Of a stretch of DNA of 64,000 nt, positions 38,640 to 52,200 are shown one piece after another. The notes beneath the pieces were generated by a model. The model had not been told where the DNA came from. It worked only from the letters and a program-made list of their open reading frames with translations, and did no database searches. The stretch lies in NCBI GenBank assembly GCA_013400155.1, contig VXBM01001971.1, positions 32,060 to 96,059 of the forward strand, in the 5' to 3' direction. Position numbers and translations under genes: made by a program. The stretch is from Helopsaltes ochotensis. Taxonomy: Eukaryota; Chordata; Aves; Passeriformes; Locustellidae. The first letter of the stretch is position 1, and every line of letters begins with the position of its first letter.

Positions 38640-39230
38640 AAAGCATCAGCTGGTAAAATTCAAGAGGTTTAATGAGATGGTTAATCATAACACTTTCTTC
38701 CAGGTTCCAGTATCCGAATTTATTGAAGTTACTGGGCTCATTGTCAGCCAGTTCTGTCAGATTTTTTGAAAAAGTTCATGGAATACACAATAAGCCATCT
38801 TAATAGCCACAGAAACAGTGCTGGGACAGAGCTCCTCCCTGGGATGCCCCGATTACAGCCTGAATAAGGATTTGCTTTCTGGAATAAGACCTAACAAAGT
38901 GTGAATTGTGCTGCATAAATGCATTTCCAGTGCAGGGTTCAGCAGGAGGTCAAAGGATGAGTTCCCTTCATGTAAATATGAGTGTGAAGTAAAGGAATTA
39001 ATTTCGGGTAACTGTGCACAGAGGAATCAATGGAATTGTTAATCCCAGCAAGCTATTCATTGTTGTTTGCTCTGGCAATAGCTATAAATGCCATTTTTTT
39101 TTTAATTGAAAGGAGAAATAATTCCAGCTAATAGAAATCCGAAAGGCTTTTTCCAGAGCTTTTCTTGAATCACACCTTCGGAAATGTTCAACTTTGCTTT
39201 GCTAACAAGATAAAGCTTCTAGTATGCCAT
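38640..39230. other. Candidate conserved noncoding element
   Basis: About 600 bp of high-complexity sequence without a usable frame. It is rich in motifs common in developmental enhancers: TAATCC, an OTX/bicoid-type core, at 39,040-39,045; CATTGTT, a SOX-type core, at 39,058-39,064, followed by a forkhead-like TGTTTGC; and several TTAAT/ATTAA sites. Single motifs occur often by chance; only the density is suggestive. Confidence 0.2.
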
Positions 39231-42200
39231 GTTCAGAAAATAGGGTTTATTTACTTGAATAGATGGACTGGTGCTGCTCTAGGAACCTACTTCATTCTCA
39301 ACCCCAGCTGCAAAGTTGATGTATGATTTAAAATTACACCAGTGATTCTTTTCATAGCAGGCTAGTGTAAATTAAATGAGTCCTGAAAGACAGTTCTGTG
39401 TCATACCTGTATGACATCCCTCTGCTTCTCTGTCACATTTTGGTAGATCTGCTGCTATAGCTGACCTGTGTGCAGGTCTCTGAAGCACAGGTCACTCCTT
39501 TAAGGCTGTTAAGGTGAATTTAAAATGGAGAGGTTTTTGTCTTTAGAGTGGTGCCTGGATTTAGGAATGGCTCATAGGTGCTAGGGCATCTGAATGAGAG
39601 AGTACAATCAGGACTGTGTCCTGATGCACGTCTTGTCTGGCAGTAATCAACTGCATAACGAGTTTGGCATTTTGGCTGACCTACAGCTGAAAAAAAAAAA
39701 AAAGTACTTGGCAGTGTGTCACAACCTGCTGAATTAGCTGGGACAGCTCAGGCCACAGGGAACTGAATTCAGGTGTGTAATTTTACCTTGAAGGTACCAT
39801 TATTTCCTTATGTGTAGCTTACTGGACATCACTGCAGATCGTGATGATGCCTTGTTATAATTGGGCATTCTGTAACCTGATGTAATCAGGCTCATAAAGT
39901 GTTGAAAAAAGTCAGAGTTAAACAATGCTGCATGCTTGCCCTACAAAGGGGAAAATTAGTTCCATCTGCTCAAATTAAATGTTGATTTAGACCCCATTTT
40001 CTGAAATGTAAACTGTGCTTTTGAAAGGATTGCTTGGTAGATAATTTTGGTTTTATTATATGGATTTAGAAATAAGTTGAAGAGAACTTGAGGTCTGCTT
40101 GTCTTCCTCTGAAAAAGGTTTCATTCAATTGAGTAATGTATTTCAATGTAAGTGAATACAAAACAGCCCCTTTTGTCAGCTCAGTACTTTGTATACCTGA
40201 TTAAGTGCTATTAAACTCAAATTTGATGCACTGGCAGAGTTAGACGAGTCTTGTTTAACATAATTAAAATTCTGTGGTCAACTTTTTTCCCCCTGCATTC
40301 CGCAGCCAAAAAAAGCCAATGTGTGCCACATGAATGGCCTTTGTAGACAATCTCTTTGTCTCTACTGAACTGCTTTTGTTTGTAGTAGATGTCTTCTGTA
40401 TGGTCATTTTTGAATGTCTCTTCAGTGTGAGTTAAACTGCTAGTACAAGTACCTAGAGTGATCTGGAGGTCTGTTCAATCTCAGAGAGTCTTAAGGTTCA
40501 AACAAAGGTCTACTGAAGAGCAAATCGGTTAATGGTTAAGACAAAATGTAGTGAGCCAAATAAAGAAACCACAGTTCATATAGCTGACATCACCCTATAA
40601 TATCTCCCAGACAACACTCTGCTTTCTAATGTGTTTGATCCATTTTTTTCATCGGTAGACACAAAGATTGCGATTGACTTGAGTGCTCCAGACTAAAAAT
40701 TCTCAAAGATACTTGATTATTTAAAATGTGCATAGAAATTTCTGGCATTAAAAAATAATGCATAAGCATTTAATTCCCATTTGTGATTTTAGGTACACTG
40801 ATTTGCGTTTCCAGATACTGAAATACTTTGGAAGTCGAATAGACAAGAAGGTTTTCCATTTTTTTGTGTGTTATCTCAGGCGCCCGTTTGCCTGCTACAC
40901 AAAACATCAGTGTGGAAAGAGGCGAGAAAAGAGTGGAAGCTGAAGAGCTGATGTTACTGAGCTTGTTTACCAGAGTGAGCAATCCATTTGACACGTTTGG
41001 GGCTTTTGGCACGTTTATGGAGATGTGACGAGTGGGTTGGAAAACTGTGACTGTCTGATGTTTAAAACATGACTGAATGCTTCATCTCTGACATTCTTAG
41101 TGTTTATGTTGACAGCCAGCGTACAGAGGGAAGTCTCAGACATTGCCTTGTAGCACAGCCTCCTCTTGGATACCAAAATCACTTATGAGGCTTTTACGAG
41201 CTCTTTTCTTGGACAGCAATGATGGGCTGTCATTTTTTGTAGAACTACTCTGTTCTCTGAAATGGTGGTGAGATACTTTTCAGTCAGTAGGCTTCTGCTG
41301 GTTGCTTTTTTTCTGGTTTGTTTTTGTAGGCTGGATTTGCACTGCTTGAAGAAAAAATTTTCTGAAAAGCCTGTAGGAAAGTAAAATTGTGGCAGAGTTT
41401 CTTTCCCGGTAGCCTGAATATACTTAAAAAACAAAACAAAAAAAAAGAGGCACTTCTGAGTTAAGGTATAAAAACCCCACTGTTTGTCTAGCTGCTTCCT
41501 CTGTGTTTCCTGGGCTGGGTGTTCATGTTTGCACTGACAACGGCTGGTTTTCAATCACTGCAGAAGCTTTGCTGCACAGAAGTGTCAGCCTTGGAGAAGC
41601 CCACACTTTGAGCAGAGTCTTGCCAGTGCGTCTGAAGAGTTCTTATGTGTCCACAGATCACCTTATTTTGTATAAGGCAGGACTCCTTTTATATGCTGTG
41701 CTATAGGTATCAAAAATTTGATCAGCTTTTGCGTTAGCCTTGTTGAGATCTATCATGATGTAGCCTGTAATTTAACTTCCCTCGTCATTATAAATGGAAT
41801 GTGATTTTTATGCTGGTTACTTTAGCTAATAATGCATCATTGTGATGGCAATGTCTAGGCATTGCAGAATGAAGTCCTAGAGCGGTGGTGAGTTATACTG
41901 CATACAGGTATCTGGAAAATAGCTCAGGTATCTGCTCTAAATGTTGTAATGGTATGAATATATTTAGAACTGAATTGATATTGATAGCTATTGTTCAGTA
42001 ATCCATTATGTTGGTCTGTTTATTGCATGGGTCATATTTTGTGTTATGAGTGCGTTTTTAGAGTCCTATAAACTTTTTTCTTGCCTATGTCATTAATAAC
42101 CATGATGTTAATGAACATGTGAGGTTTCTGGATATAATAGAGCTCCAGTCAGAAAATACAGTTTCAAGGAGACAGGAAAAAAACATCCAGTGGGAGCCGA

Positions 42201-42695
42201 TTTTTCAAAATTGTCAAGAAATGAGCAATTTGCTGGTTTGAAATGGCAGTTGGTGTTGAAGAGAAGGTGCATTTAGGGAAATATGTTTTTTATTACAAGT
42301 GGCTTTGCATGTAGGAAATGGAAAAATATTGTTTTCAGTGATTTCTCACAGTAAATCTAAATGCTGTGGGGAAATAAACAGATGAGCTATCAGTTTGGCA
42401 TTCCTGTAGAAAATCTGAAGGGAAAGTTCAAGTCACCAATGCAACTGTGGAGCTTACCAAAGCCCAAAGGGTGATTAAAGCATTTCAGTAGTATTTTCCT
42501 CTTAGTCCTGTTGTGCTTAGGTGTGTCATCCAGTTAGCTATACTGATCGCACTCCAGGACGGGTGGTAGTATGCATGGGGGGTGTGTCTGGGGCTGGCAA
42601 TAATATCTAGGGAGAAGCAGAAGAATATATCAGGATATGTGATCAACTTCAGTGACTTGTATAGGACTGCTTGAATAATAATCATAATGAAGTTA

Positions 42696-42745
42696 AGTTC
42701 AGTCTTTGTGTCCCCCTAGGAATTCAATCTTTGTGTCCCCCTAGG
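42696..42745 (+). repeat. Tandem duplication, two 25-bp units
   Basis: The units at 42,696-42,720 and 42,721-42,745 share 23 of 25 bases, including the exact 18-base stretch TCTTTGTGTCCCCCTAGG. They abut with no gap. This looks like a recent slippage or short-duplication event. Confidence 0.9.
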
Positions 42746-45539
42746 TAGTGCGATAATAATAGATTTTAGGGACTGGCTCCTGTGATGGTCAATGCAGAGA
42801 TTTTATGGTTTTGCTTTTAAATGCATCCGTAAGGGTTGCGATTCTGTAGCACTAAGTCCTGTCCAGTAAGCGAGAACTTGCTGCTGCTTTAAATATAAAT
42901 GAATAAGCGTGCTGTACATTGTTTCTTTTTGTTGCTCTGGTGGCTAAACTTGGTCTGTTTATTACCTTATAATCACTATAGATGGTCAAGTCTCTTCATC
43001 TGTGGGCAAAGATAAAAAATACAAGGTGTGGATGGATGTAGAAATTGTCTTCGAATGATCACTTCATATCCATAGCCATTGCTAGCTGGGATAAAATGGT
43101 GTTGTAGGAGCAGCACACCAGCATTCTTCTACTGAAATAGGTATTATGGACCTCAGTCATTGAGGTATGCACATTTCATCCTTCAAATGGAAGTTATGAA
43201 TCTAGAATTTACTCATTTATTCTGAGTACAGAATTTATTCAGATATTCAAGTATAGCTTAAATTCACCAATATATGTGACAGTGTATGGACATCAGCATA
43301 GATACTGAGAATTCCCATTTGTTGACGTGTTCAGTCTGTTGGGGGATAAATGCCACTGGATAAAGTTTTGAATAGTTACAAGTATTATTCTCTTTACTTC
43401 AATGTCAGTTTTAAATTTAGGATGGAGACAGTGAGATTCCTGAGCTTCCTGAAACTTAGCTTTTGTCTGTTCCCTGTGGGTCTGGAGAGTGTTGCAGGGG
43501 AAGCAATCTTCTCTTTGCTTCATTAGCTGTATTCAAACTATAGCAGCTCTTTGTGGAAATGAGAAGGGTAGGTGGGATTCTGGTTGGTTCAACAACCCTT
43601 GATTGCTTCACTTAATAGTACTGAAAGCTGTGTGATTCCAGGTCCAGCTCTGAGATTAGGGAAATGTGAACACAATGTGATCGGATCCTATCAGCCTCAT
43701 GTGGAAAAAAGTGACGTCAGAAATGCAGGCCACTTCCTGAGGAGAGTATGTTTAATAGGAAAACTTACCCCATGATGCATTTTGTAAGGCCTTCATAAGC
43801 TAGAAAATCCCAGCATATCCTCAACATGACAAGCAGAAACGTGAGTGTAGTCTGTGCATACAGAGTTGGACTTGGGTGATTCCTGAGTAAATAGTTCTGT
43901 GTATACCTTCACCTAAGTTATGCCAGGATGCTGTTTTTCTAGTTTTCTTGCCCTTTTGAAATTTTTCTGGTACTTCCCAAACTATTTAGCAGTCAGAAGA
44001 AACAATAACACGAACAATGCTGTTTGATTTTGACTAACCATGGGAAAAGACACAATAATAATGGTGTTACTATTGCAATTAGAATAACCTGATGGTTACA
44101 GTTTATCTGGTAAATATAGTGATGCCTTTGCTGTAAAAGGCAGCCTTTTTCATATGGTAAGGACATAAATTTCAGTCCTCATTTCTTATTTGAGCTTAAT
44201 TATCTTTCACCTTTCCTTGTTAAAGGAGACAGAACTGATATTCAGAAATGAAATTTTAAGGCATTTTAATTGGTAACATCTCAGTCTTTGGAAGGAGGCA
44301 TATGGTAAATATTTGTTAAAATGAGAAATGAATGGAAGGATATATCGGAAATGGAAGTCCAGTTGGGAAATTGAGAGGGAGATACTGTATACTTTTGCTT
44401 GGCAGAGACTTGGAAGCTTCTTGCAGATGCTGTAACAGAGCTCAAACATGAGCATGTGTAAGAAAGGGAGTGGCAACTGTTTAATAGTAAGACCTTGGAT
44501 GTCCTTTCTGCTATTCATGCAGGCACCTGATATTATTTACATCTCTGTGACCATACTTTAGGGCTGTGCCAAGATTTTAAGTCTCCCCCCTCCAGCTAAT
44601 TGATTATCTGATGTGAACTCCTTTGACTTGGCAGTATCACATATACACAGGGTGAGGTACAGGGGCAGCTGGCATGCTCATTTCTAATTTCAATGTTTGG
44701 CAGCTTCCGATATCAGCACGGGACACACTGAAACACTTGGCACTTCACCCAAAAGTAATGAAGTCTTTCACTTAACCCAGTGTGAGGGTAAACAGGATGT
44801 TAGCCAGAGTTGCTTTGGTGTCAGATGTCAGATATGGGTAAAACATACAATAATTTATGGACTAAACTAAAAGTTCTTTTTTTACTATTTCATTGTCTAG
44901 TCACATTATTATTAATCCATTTGTATGTTTTCTTTGTAGTGAAGTTTTAAAATTATTATCTGTATAGTACTACAAAAATAGTTAAAATATTTCTTTAATA
45001 TAAAGCTCATTTCTTCTTCCACTTGACAAATTGAGGACAGGGTACACGCTTTCTCTCATAGAACACATGCTGTGGTTTCAGAATTCTTGCCTAACCTTGT
45101 GTTTCTCAACTTTTGCTTCTGTAGACCCGTGCCAGATTTATTTTACATGAAATGGCAATGTAAAACAAAATTATGGGAGGAAGTGTGGATGATGTAATGG
45201 CACAGAACAGAATATAAGTTTATCAATTAATGAAGTATTTACCAGTACTAATAAAAATGATTAAGAAAGTACTGGCAGAGATGATAATTAAAATTGCTCT
45301 ATAATGTAATTGTCTTGTTGCAGACAGGAGGTGGAGTTGGTCTAATGGGAACTTCCAAGAATTTGGTAAGGACCTGAGATATTGCTAATTTAGACAATGC
45401 AGTTCAGGAAATCTATGTAACAAAGTACACAGGAAGATAACAAGATTTTGCTAAGATGTATACTGTAAACAGGATTCTAGTATTTTGGTTTTGTCCTCAA
45501 TGAAATTTTATTTGATACTTTCATGAATAAAAATATCTC

Positions 45540-46275
45540 AGAAATAGAGCTTTCTGCCTATAGGGAGTTAAAAAATAGATATCAATCCAATCAGAAAACC
45601 ATATATACAAAACTGAATGACCATTAGCGCTAGAACAATAAGACAGAGATAAAGCATTCTGTTTCAAAGTGAAAAGCCATGTGTTTGGGAACTAACAGTC
45701 ATGATAATTTCAACTGTAAGATGGGGGACCGGCAGGTGGAATCACTGAGAAAGTAGAAAAACTTGGGTTTTATTCAGTGGAGGGCTGAGCCTTCAATGTG
45801 GCACCTCTGTATTTAAAAAGCAAAAAAAAATTACTCCCCCACCAAAGAAACAAACACAAAAAGCCCTCCAGATAACAAAAATCTTGAGAATACTAGTTCC
45901 ATAGTGCAGGGTGTTGCTAAAGCCTTATCTGGAGTATTGTTACCACCATGTTCTAAAAGGTGAATTCATGCTGGAGCAGGGGCATACAAATCACTGTAGG
46001 GAAGAGAGCTTGGCTTATGAGAGTCTATAGAAGCTGATTTCTTTGGCCTTGCAAAGTGAATATGAATAAAAATACTTCCTGCCTATAAATGAATTGAACA
46101 GGGCTATTCACTAGGGAAGAAAAAGATATTTAAGCTCAGGGATAATGCTGGCACAGGAACAAGGAGGTATAAACTGTTTACAAATGAACTGAAGCAAGAA
46201 ACGCAGAAATCTGTCGGTTCAGAGTTTCTGCATGTTCCTTCAGTAGAAATAGGACTGGGAAAAATGGACTAACTG
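45540..46275 (+). mobile_element. Old CR1/L3-like LINE fragment
   Basis: In plus orientation the wording follows the 3' half of a CR1-class ORF2. At 45,680-45,790 it has gggaactaacagtcatgata and a lysine/aspartate-type LGVL-like stretch; at 45,905-45,990 gtgcagggtgttgctaaagc, cttatctggagtattg and tgctggagcagg; at 46,120-46,180 gatatttaagctcaggg, ataatgctggcacaggaaca and gtataaactg. The last group matches a family I recognise from bird genomes, where the line reads FKLKDNAGTR. Several frameshifts and an A-rich insertion at about 45,815-45,880 show that it is inactive. Both ends are approximate, and it may begin further left. Confidence 0.65.
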
Positions 46276-46279
46276 GTAG

Positions 46280-49200
46280 GTTGATCTCCTTATGGCAAGT
46301 TTCTTTGGAACGCTGAGAAAATTGTATGTGCTTGACAAAAGAACTCCTCTAGCTCGGTATACCTTTTTAAGAGCCATGTTTTTACTGTGAAAGTTCAGGT
46401 ATCTGTGATCAAGCATAGCTTGATTTCTGTGATAGCTCTAAACAGATAAATCCCAGTCCTGAGTCTGGGATGATTGCTGATAAACAAAACAAACAAACAA
46501 AGACCTCTTAGGTTTCCATCTGCTTTCAGTGTCAAATCCTTTCTTTGTCTCTGGCCTTTGTACAGTGTCTACTTTTACATGGCCTGCAGCCAGATCGCCT
46601 TAGTCTGTGATTTTGTGACCTTGCTAACTAAGTTAGCTTGGTACTGTACGGCTGGGAAGTTTCCAGGAAAAACCTAGTTTTTGGTAGGGTATATTGGCAC
46701 TTCAGTAGGTGGCACTCTTCACTTTGGGTCTTACCCTAAATCTGATTTTTTTCCTCAGGAATGAGGAGTTTGCAGTTTTGCTTGTTGTCTGAGGCAACTT
46801 CTGTTTTGTCAAGTGTTGTTTGATCTCCCTGAATTCCTCTCATTGTATTGTTTCTGTACTCTGACTTTTATTTTAGTGAAATATTTTGAGTAAAGTCATC
46901 CTAAGACTAGAATTAGACCAGAAAAGGACCCAATTAGTGGGACATAATCAACTTCCTCTTGCACAAATGTTTGTCTTGCAATAATGCAATGGTTTCTGTT
47001 AAATTGTTCCAGATGGATTTGGATAGAGCTGAACTGTAGCTGTCATTACTCTGTGAAAGTATTTTGTATGCTGTCCAGGCTACTGTGAGTGGTGCCACTG
47101 TGTTGAACCCATGGTATACCTAAATCTTTGTGTTGGTGGTCTGTAAAGGAGCCAGCCCTGTTTATCTGACATTCCCCTTACACATGGGGTCTTGGTCTAA
47201 TGTAGCTTAACAGGAAGGAAAGTTTGTACTTAAGCTGCCTTTAGAGCTCCCCAAACACACTGGCTCGACTACACCACTTCCTCAAGCTCTAATGTTCTGG
47301 ACCATGGTTTTTCGGTTCACCTTTTCAGGAAATGTAGTAAGTAAGAAATATGACTTTCAAAAAACCCCAGAGAAATCCCACAGAAGTTTGCTGAAAGCTA
47401 TACAAATCTTGTCCTATCAAAAGAAAATGAATGCGTGCCTCAGTTTCTTCACTGTGTATTTCTTGAGGTTTGGCCTTAATTGAAGTTTCTGATCCCTTTA
47501 CTTGATTCTCACTTACCCAAATAATTTTATTTCTCTTAATCATTGGTGATCTCTCTCTGTATTTGGTGTTTTATTGAAGGTGCTTTCCCTTGAAATAGGA
47601 CAGGAGGGATGAAAAAATGAGGCTCCTGTTGACTCTCTTTTTACCTTTCACTTATTAAAAATTTAAGGTCTTAACTATGTTACGTCTCTTATGTTTTGAT
47701 GGTATTGTAAATCTCATTTGCTGCCAATATATAATAATAAAATCAGATTTCAGTTTGTGAGGCCATTTAGTCCCTTTTGTGTTTTCAGTACAGCACAATT
47801 AGTAAGCGAAATTGTCTCTTCAGTTTAGATAAACTGTTCTTCTGGTTGTAGTCAATGATAAGATCTCTTTAAGCCTTGCACTGCACATACAATCCTGAGG
47901 CATGCAATAAATAATGTAATAAGTTGGTGTTGATGAAATAGCCATGTTTTCCAAGATGATCAGTTTTTATTTTCTCTTCTATATGGCTGCCCCATGTTTC
48001 CTGTGTATTTCCAAACAGTTTTCCTAAAGGTGAGAGCATGAACTGAGCTGCATTCTGTGAAAGAGAAGACTCAACACTGATGACAGCTGCTGCTAAAGTA
48101 GCATTTCCATTACTCTCTAACCTCTCAAGAATGATATTTATCGTGTTTAGAAGATCTTACTTGAGAAAGTATATGACTTGAAATAGTTGTACCTTCTGAC
48201 ATGGTTCTAATGATTTTTGGAGGTCTGTGTCTTGAAGAATGCCTGTCATTGTGTTAGACTTTGTTTAAAAAACCTTCACGTTCTTTCTTGATGGCTTTGC
48301 CTGTGTCTGGTCAGTTGTACTGTAACTTCTTTCATCTTCATATCATTCATTTTATGATAGGATTAGGTTGATGACATGAGAGGTCAAAAATCTTTAATCT
48401 TCCCCCTCCCCTCAAGCTTTGACTTTATTTTTAGAAAAGTTTCTCAGATATCTATGCACTCTCACCATTGATAAAAGCAACACAAAACGTGTTGCTAGCT
48501 GTGTGGTACAAATTTTGCCAAGGCAGTGGAAGTTTCTCCTTGATGTGCCTTTTACTGTAACAGCGACAATGGAATTTAGACTGATCCTTGTAGCCATCAA
48601 CTTCCAAACAGAGATTTGTATTGCAGCTCTCTTGTGACTGATAGCTATTGTAGCGTGCACTGAAAACACGCTGACCTTTAGCAATTCCCCCTCTGACAGA
48701 ACAAAGGGGATGTCTGTTAACTCCAGCCTGCTGAAATTCTGCATTTGCTTTTAAGCTGCTTCTGTGTGTAAGTGTAGATTTAAAAGCTTAGAACACATTT
48801 TTAAGAAGTGACAAAAAAGAACTGAGTTTCTAGGACGAGAATATCTACAGAACATCTGCATTTTTAATGCTTCTGTTGCAGTGTTCGTGTAATAACGATG
48901 GTTGCTTGAGTAGCTCCTTCTTTAATGCTGTCAAAACATTTTGACTCTCATCGCTCTGGCTTGTGTGCTAAAAAGATATGCTTGCTGGAAAAGTGTAGGT
49001 ATAGTGCCCTTTGCAAATATTTGCCCAGATCCTTTAGCAGTAAGCAGGTAACTCCCCAAAAGTACAGTGTCGGCCCTGTGACCATCTTCATATCCTGCTC
49101 AGATGACAATTTTATAATTCTTGCTTTTCTAAACCCTTTTTGTGCCTTACAGAAGTTGCTTCTGTCTTCAGTGGTGTATCTATCTTTAGATTTTGTATCT

Positions 49201-52200
49201 TCTCTCTGTGTGTAACCTTCTTGGAGCACTGAATTATAGCTAGTGTTTCCTTCAAATCCTGCAGAATCGCCTTGTAATCTCTCTTGCTGGACTGTGCTTT
49301 TTGGTAAATTGATGTGTAATCAGGTAGGTTTGAGGTTAATTTAGGGTTATAGATATCTGAAGGAGCTTGAGTTGCTTTTAAATTGGCTTTAAATGGACAC
49401 CATTAAGTTCTGGCTGCAAATGAGAAAAAGCTTTCTCATCATTAAATCAAAGGTTTGCAGTGCTTTTCTAATTAGTGTTTGCATAAGAAGTCCCAAGAAT
49501 TTTGAAATGGAGTTTGTTAGGTATTGGTGGTAATGGTGCAGCACTGAACTTGATGACCTGAGAGTGCTCCCGTATTTTTGTGTTCCTAAATGCGTCCTGT
49601 TGTGGCCTGAAAGTACAACTTGACCTAGTTATTAAAGTGAACTGTTAACTGGAAAGGATGGAGTAATACCATTTCCCAAGTTTTAATTTTGTGTCTGAAG
49701 TGTGGGGAGCTGTGCTGGCTTACTTACTGAGGAGCTTTTCTGGGTGATTTGTAAATGGCAAGGAAATGGTGCACACCTTCACAGCTGCCATGAAACAACT
49801 GGAAGCAAACTTAGAAAGGAAGTAGAACACAGCACATGGACATGTGGAATATTCTTTTGAGAAGCCGAAATATTTCTAAGTAGCAAAATGTTCCTGCATT
49901 GATTGTGTATGGAAACAAAATGCTGTTGGAGATAATAAGTAAATACTATTGAATATAGCTGTATATATAGCAGTAAAAAATAGTTGTTCCCCTGAGGATT
50001 TTAAATATGCAGGGAAACCTGACAGTGATGCTTTATAGTTATGTCAGATTCAGCGGTGGGAAGAGGTAGAAGTTGCCTTTCCCAAGGGCTATATATCTAC
50101 ATTGTAACTATGAAGGCTTGTTAGTTCCCTGGAAATCAAGTGACTCTCTTGGCACTTTCTATGTCATGTCATTTGGGTAAAAGAAAGTTTTCTCGAAATT
50201 CCCTCACAAGGCTGGAAGGATTCCCTTAGAAGATTTAGCTGTCTTACAATGATGTCCTGGAATGCTGGCCAGAAACGTGCTTTCAGTGGGTATCAAGTTG
50301 CAGTTAGCTGTTCCCAAATGTGGATCTGCTCCTGCACAACTGAAGTTTTTTTTTAAATTAAATAGAAATAGTTTCTAGAAGTAACTTATATGTGTGCAGA
50401 TGTACACACAGTTGTGTTGACATATTCACTTAGTTTGCTTTTAGACTCATAGGAACTTTATTGTTAATAAGCTTTAAATAGTATGTGAATAATGAGTATA
50501 AATTTGCTAGGGAATAACAGCATGTCAGTGATTGTCAGCTGTTAGATTTATAGCACAATGCACAAATGTTTGCTAGATGGGTGTAAATAATCAGGTGGCA
50601 TTTAATGAAGGAATTAGATGAATGATTCATCATGCTAACAATACAAGAATAGACTGGCAATTTTTGTGTTTTAATAACTTGTTGATATTTCAAGTAGTAG
50701 CTCATATTACTGGACAAAGAAATCAAATCTAGTATCAAAATCTCTATTCAAACTTTTCCATTAGAATGTAGGTTTTGAAAGGTGATTCACATTAATCAGA
50801 TTTGTGCCTACTGTGCTTAGTTTAGTGCCAAAAAAAAAACAACTCACAGTTTTATTAATCTGCTCTGTTTGTACTATTATTTTGACTATACTTAGGTATA
50901 TTGTTTGGTGGGAGCAATGTAGTGCATAGAAAAAAATGCTGTCCTTTCATGTCCTTTATCCTTTTTCTGTGCCTGGTATAGAAGAGCTATCCAACAGTGT
51001 GGTTTCATACATATGCTTCTCAAACCAGAGGTATATGCAGCAACTTCCCATTTGTGCAAGTGGAATGCTCTGGGATAGTAAATTCTATAAATGTATCCCC
51101 TATACTCACTGAAAGAAGCGTAACTTGCTGGAATTGATGGCACTTCAGTCAGTTGCATTATAAATAACTGTGGGTGTGTATTCTTCCAGAAGATAAGTAT
51201 TTACTATACATATGGTATCTATACAGCACATAATTTTGGGTCAGTCAGATTTCTCCCTTCAGAGTAAACTTTTGGGTGACAGCCAAGGTATACAGTCATC
51301 TTTATGTTGCTGATTTAACCTTGTTAAGGGGAAAGGGAAAGCTGCCTGCCTGTGCTGCTGTTAGTTTTACTCTGCTGTCATGTATACCTGCCAGGGTCTC
51401 CAAGTCCAGCTTCATGTCTTGTTGATCCGGTATGTGTACAGCATGTATTCTGTCTACTGTACGCATTAATTTATCTCCCCATGTGTACTTCACTGCCAGA
51501 GTAGCACCCTCAACTAGCTTTGAATAGGTGACTCCTGTACCATCTGCTTTGAGTGGGAGTGAGTGTACGCCAAGAAGGAAGAGGAATTGGCGGTTAAGAT
51601 GGGCACTAGTCCCCGCCCCCCAAGCTTAATAATAAGATGATTATGGACTAAAGCCAAGTATGTTTTGTACCAAATTCACTTCCTCCGCAGAATACACTTA
51701 AATGAAAAACATCTGGAGTAGCTTGTTGAGTTGATGTTGTTCTGCGCTTTGTCTTGGTAATGGATTTGTTTTCAGAACTGAGCATTCTGCATGTTTCTTG
51801 GTGGATGCTAGTAGGCTTGGAAACATCGCAGCATGTGGAACCCAGTAAAACATGAATTCCATTTGTTTTCCTTGGCTTCTGTGTGTCATGATGTGTTCAA
51901 GATGATAGGGCCTGGAAAACTGTAAATTTTAGTTAGGTCTCAAGTATGAATCCTGAACCTTGTCTTCGTGTTGCAGAGGAAGTCTGGTAGTTGGAGGAAA
52001 GCTGTTCACTCTGTTCCTGAGGGTGTACTGTGCAGCCTATGTTTTGTTTACATTAGAGGTATGCTGACAAAGCTGCTGGCTCTAATACTGGAGTTAATAG
52101 TTTTGTTTGGGTTCGCAGCTGTGTCTTGCTGGCCTTTCACTCTGCCTGCCTGCAACTCTTCACAGAATTATATACTGCAGGAGCAATTCCACCTCCAGTA

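Larger units (their letters stand above)
36600..45530. other. Gene-free stretch: no supported coding sequence
   Basis: No gene recognised. A possible short CR1-tail-like piece (atagaaccacagaataagg) lies at about 37,710. A dense block at 38,640-39,230 resembles regulatory DNA. A 25-bp tandem pair lies at 42,696-42,745. The 123-codon minus-strand frame at 41,183-41,554 and the 61-codon plus frame at 40,758-40,943 have no recognised domain. Confidence 0.5.

Noticed and set aside
45324..45365. 42-nt microexon-like segment between TTGTTGCAG and G|GTAAGG, with 14 open codons
   Set aside because: It lies about 200 bases upstream of an old LINE fragment that may extend over it, and short acceptor-donor pairs are expected by chance.
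51977..52058. Exon-like segment between GTGTTGCAG and AGAG|GTATGC
   Set aside because: The sites are moderate and the peptide has no recognised features. No partner exon is visible.
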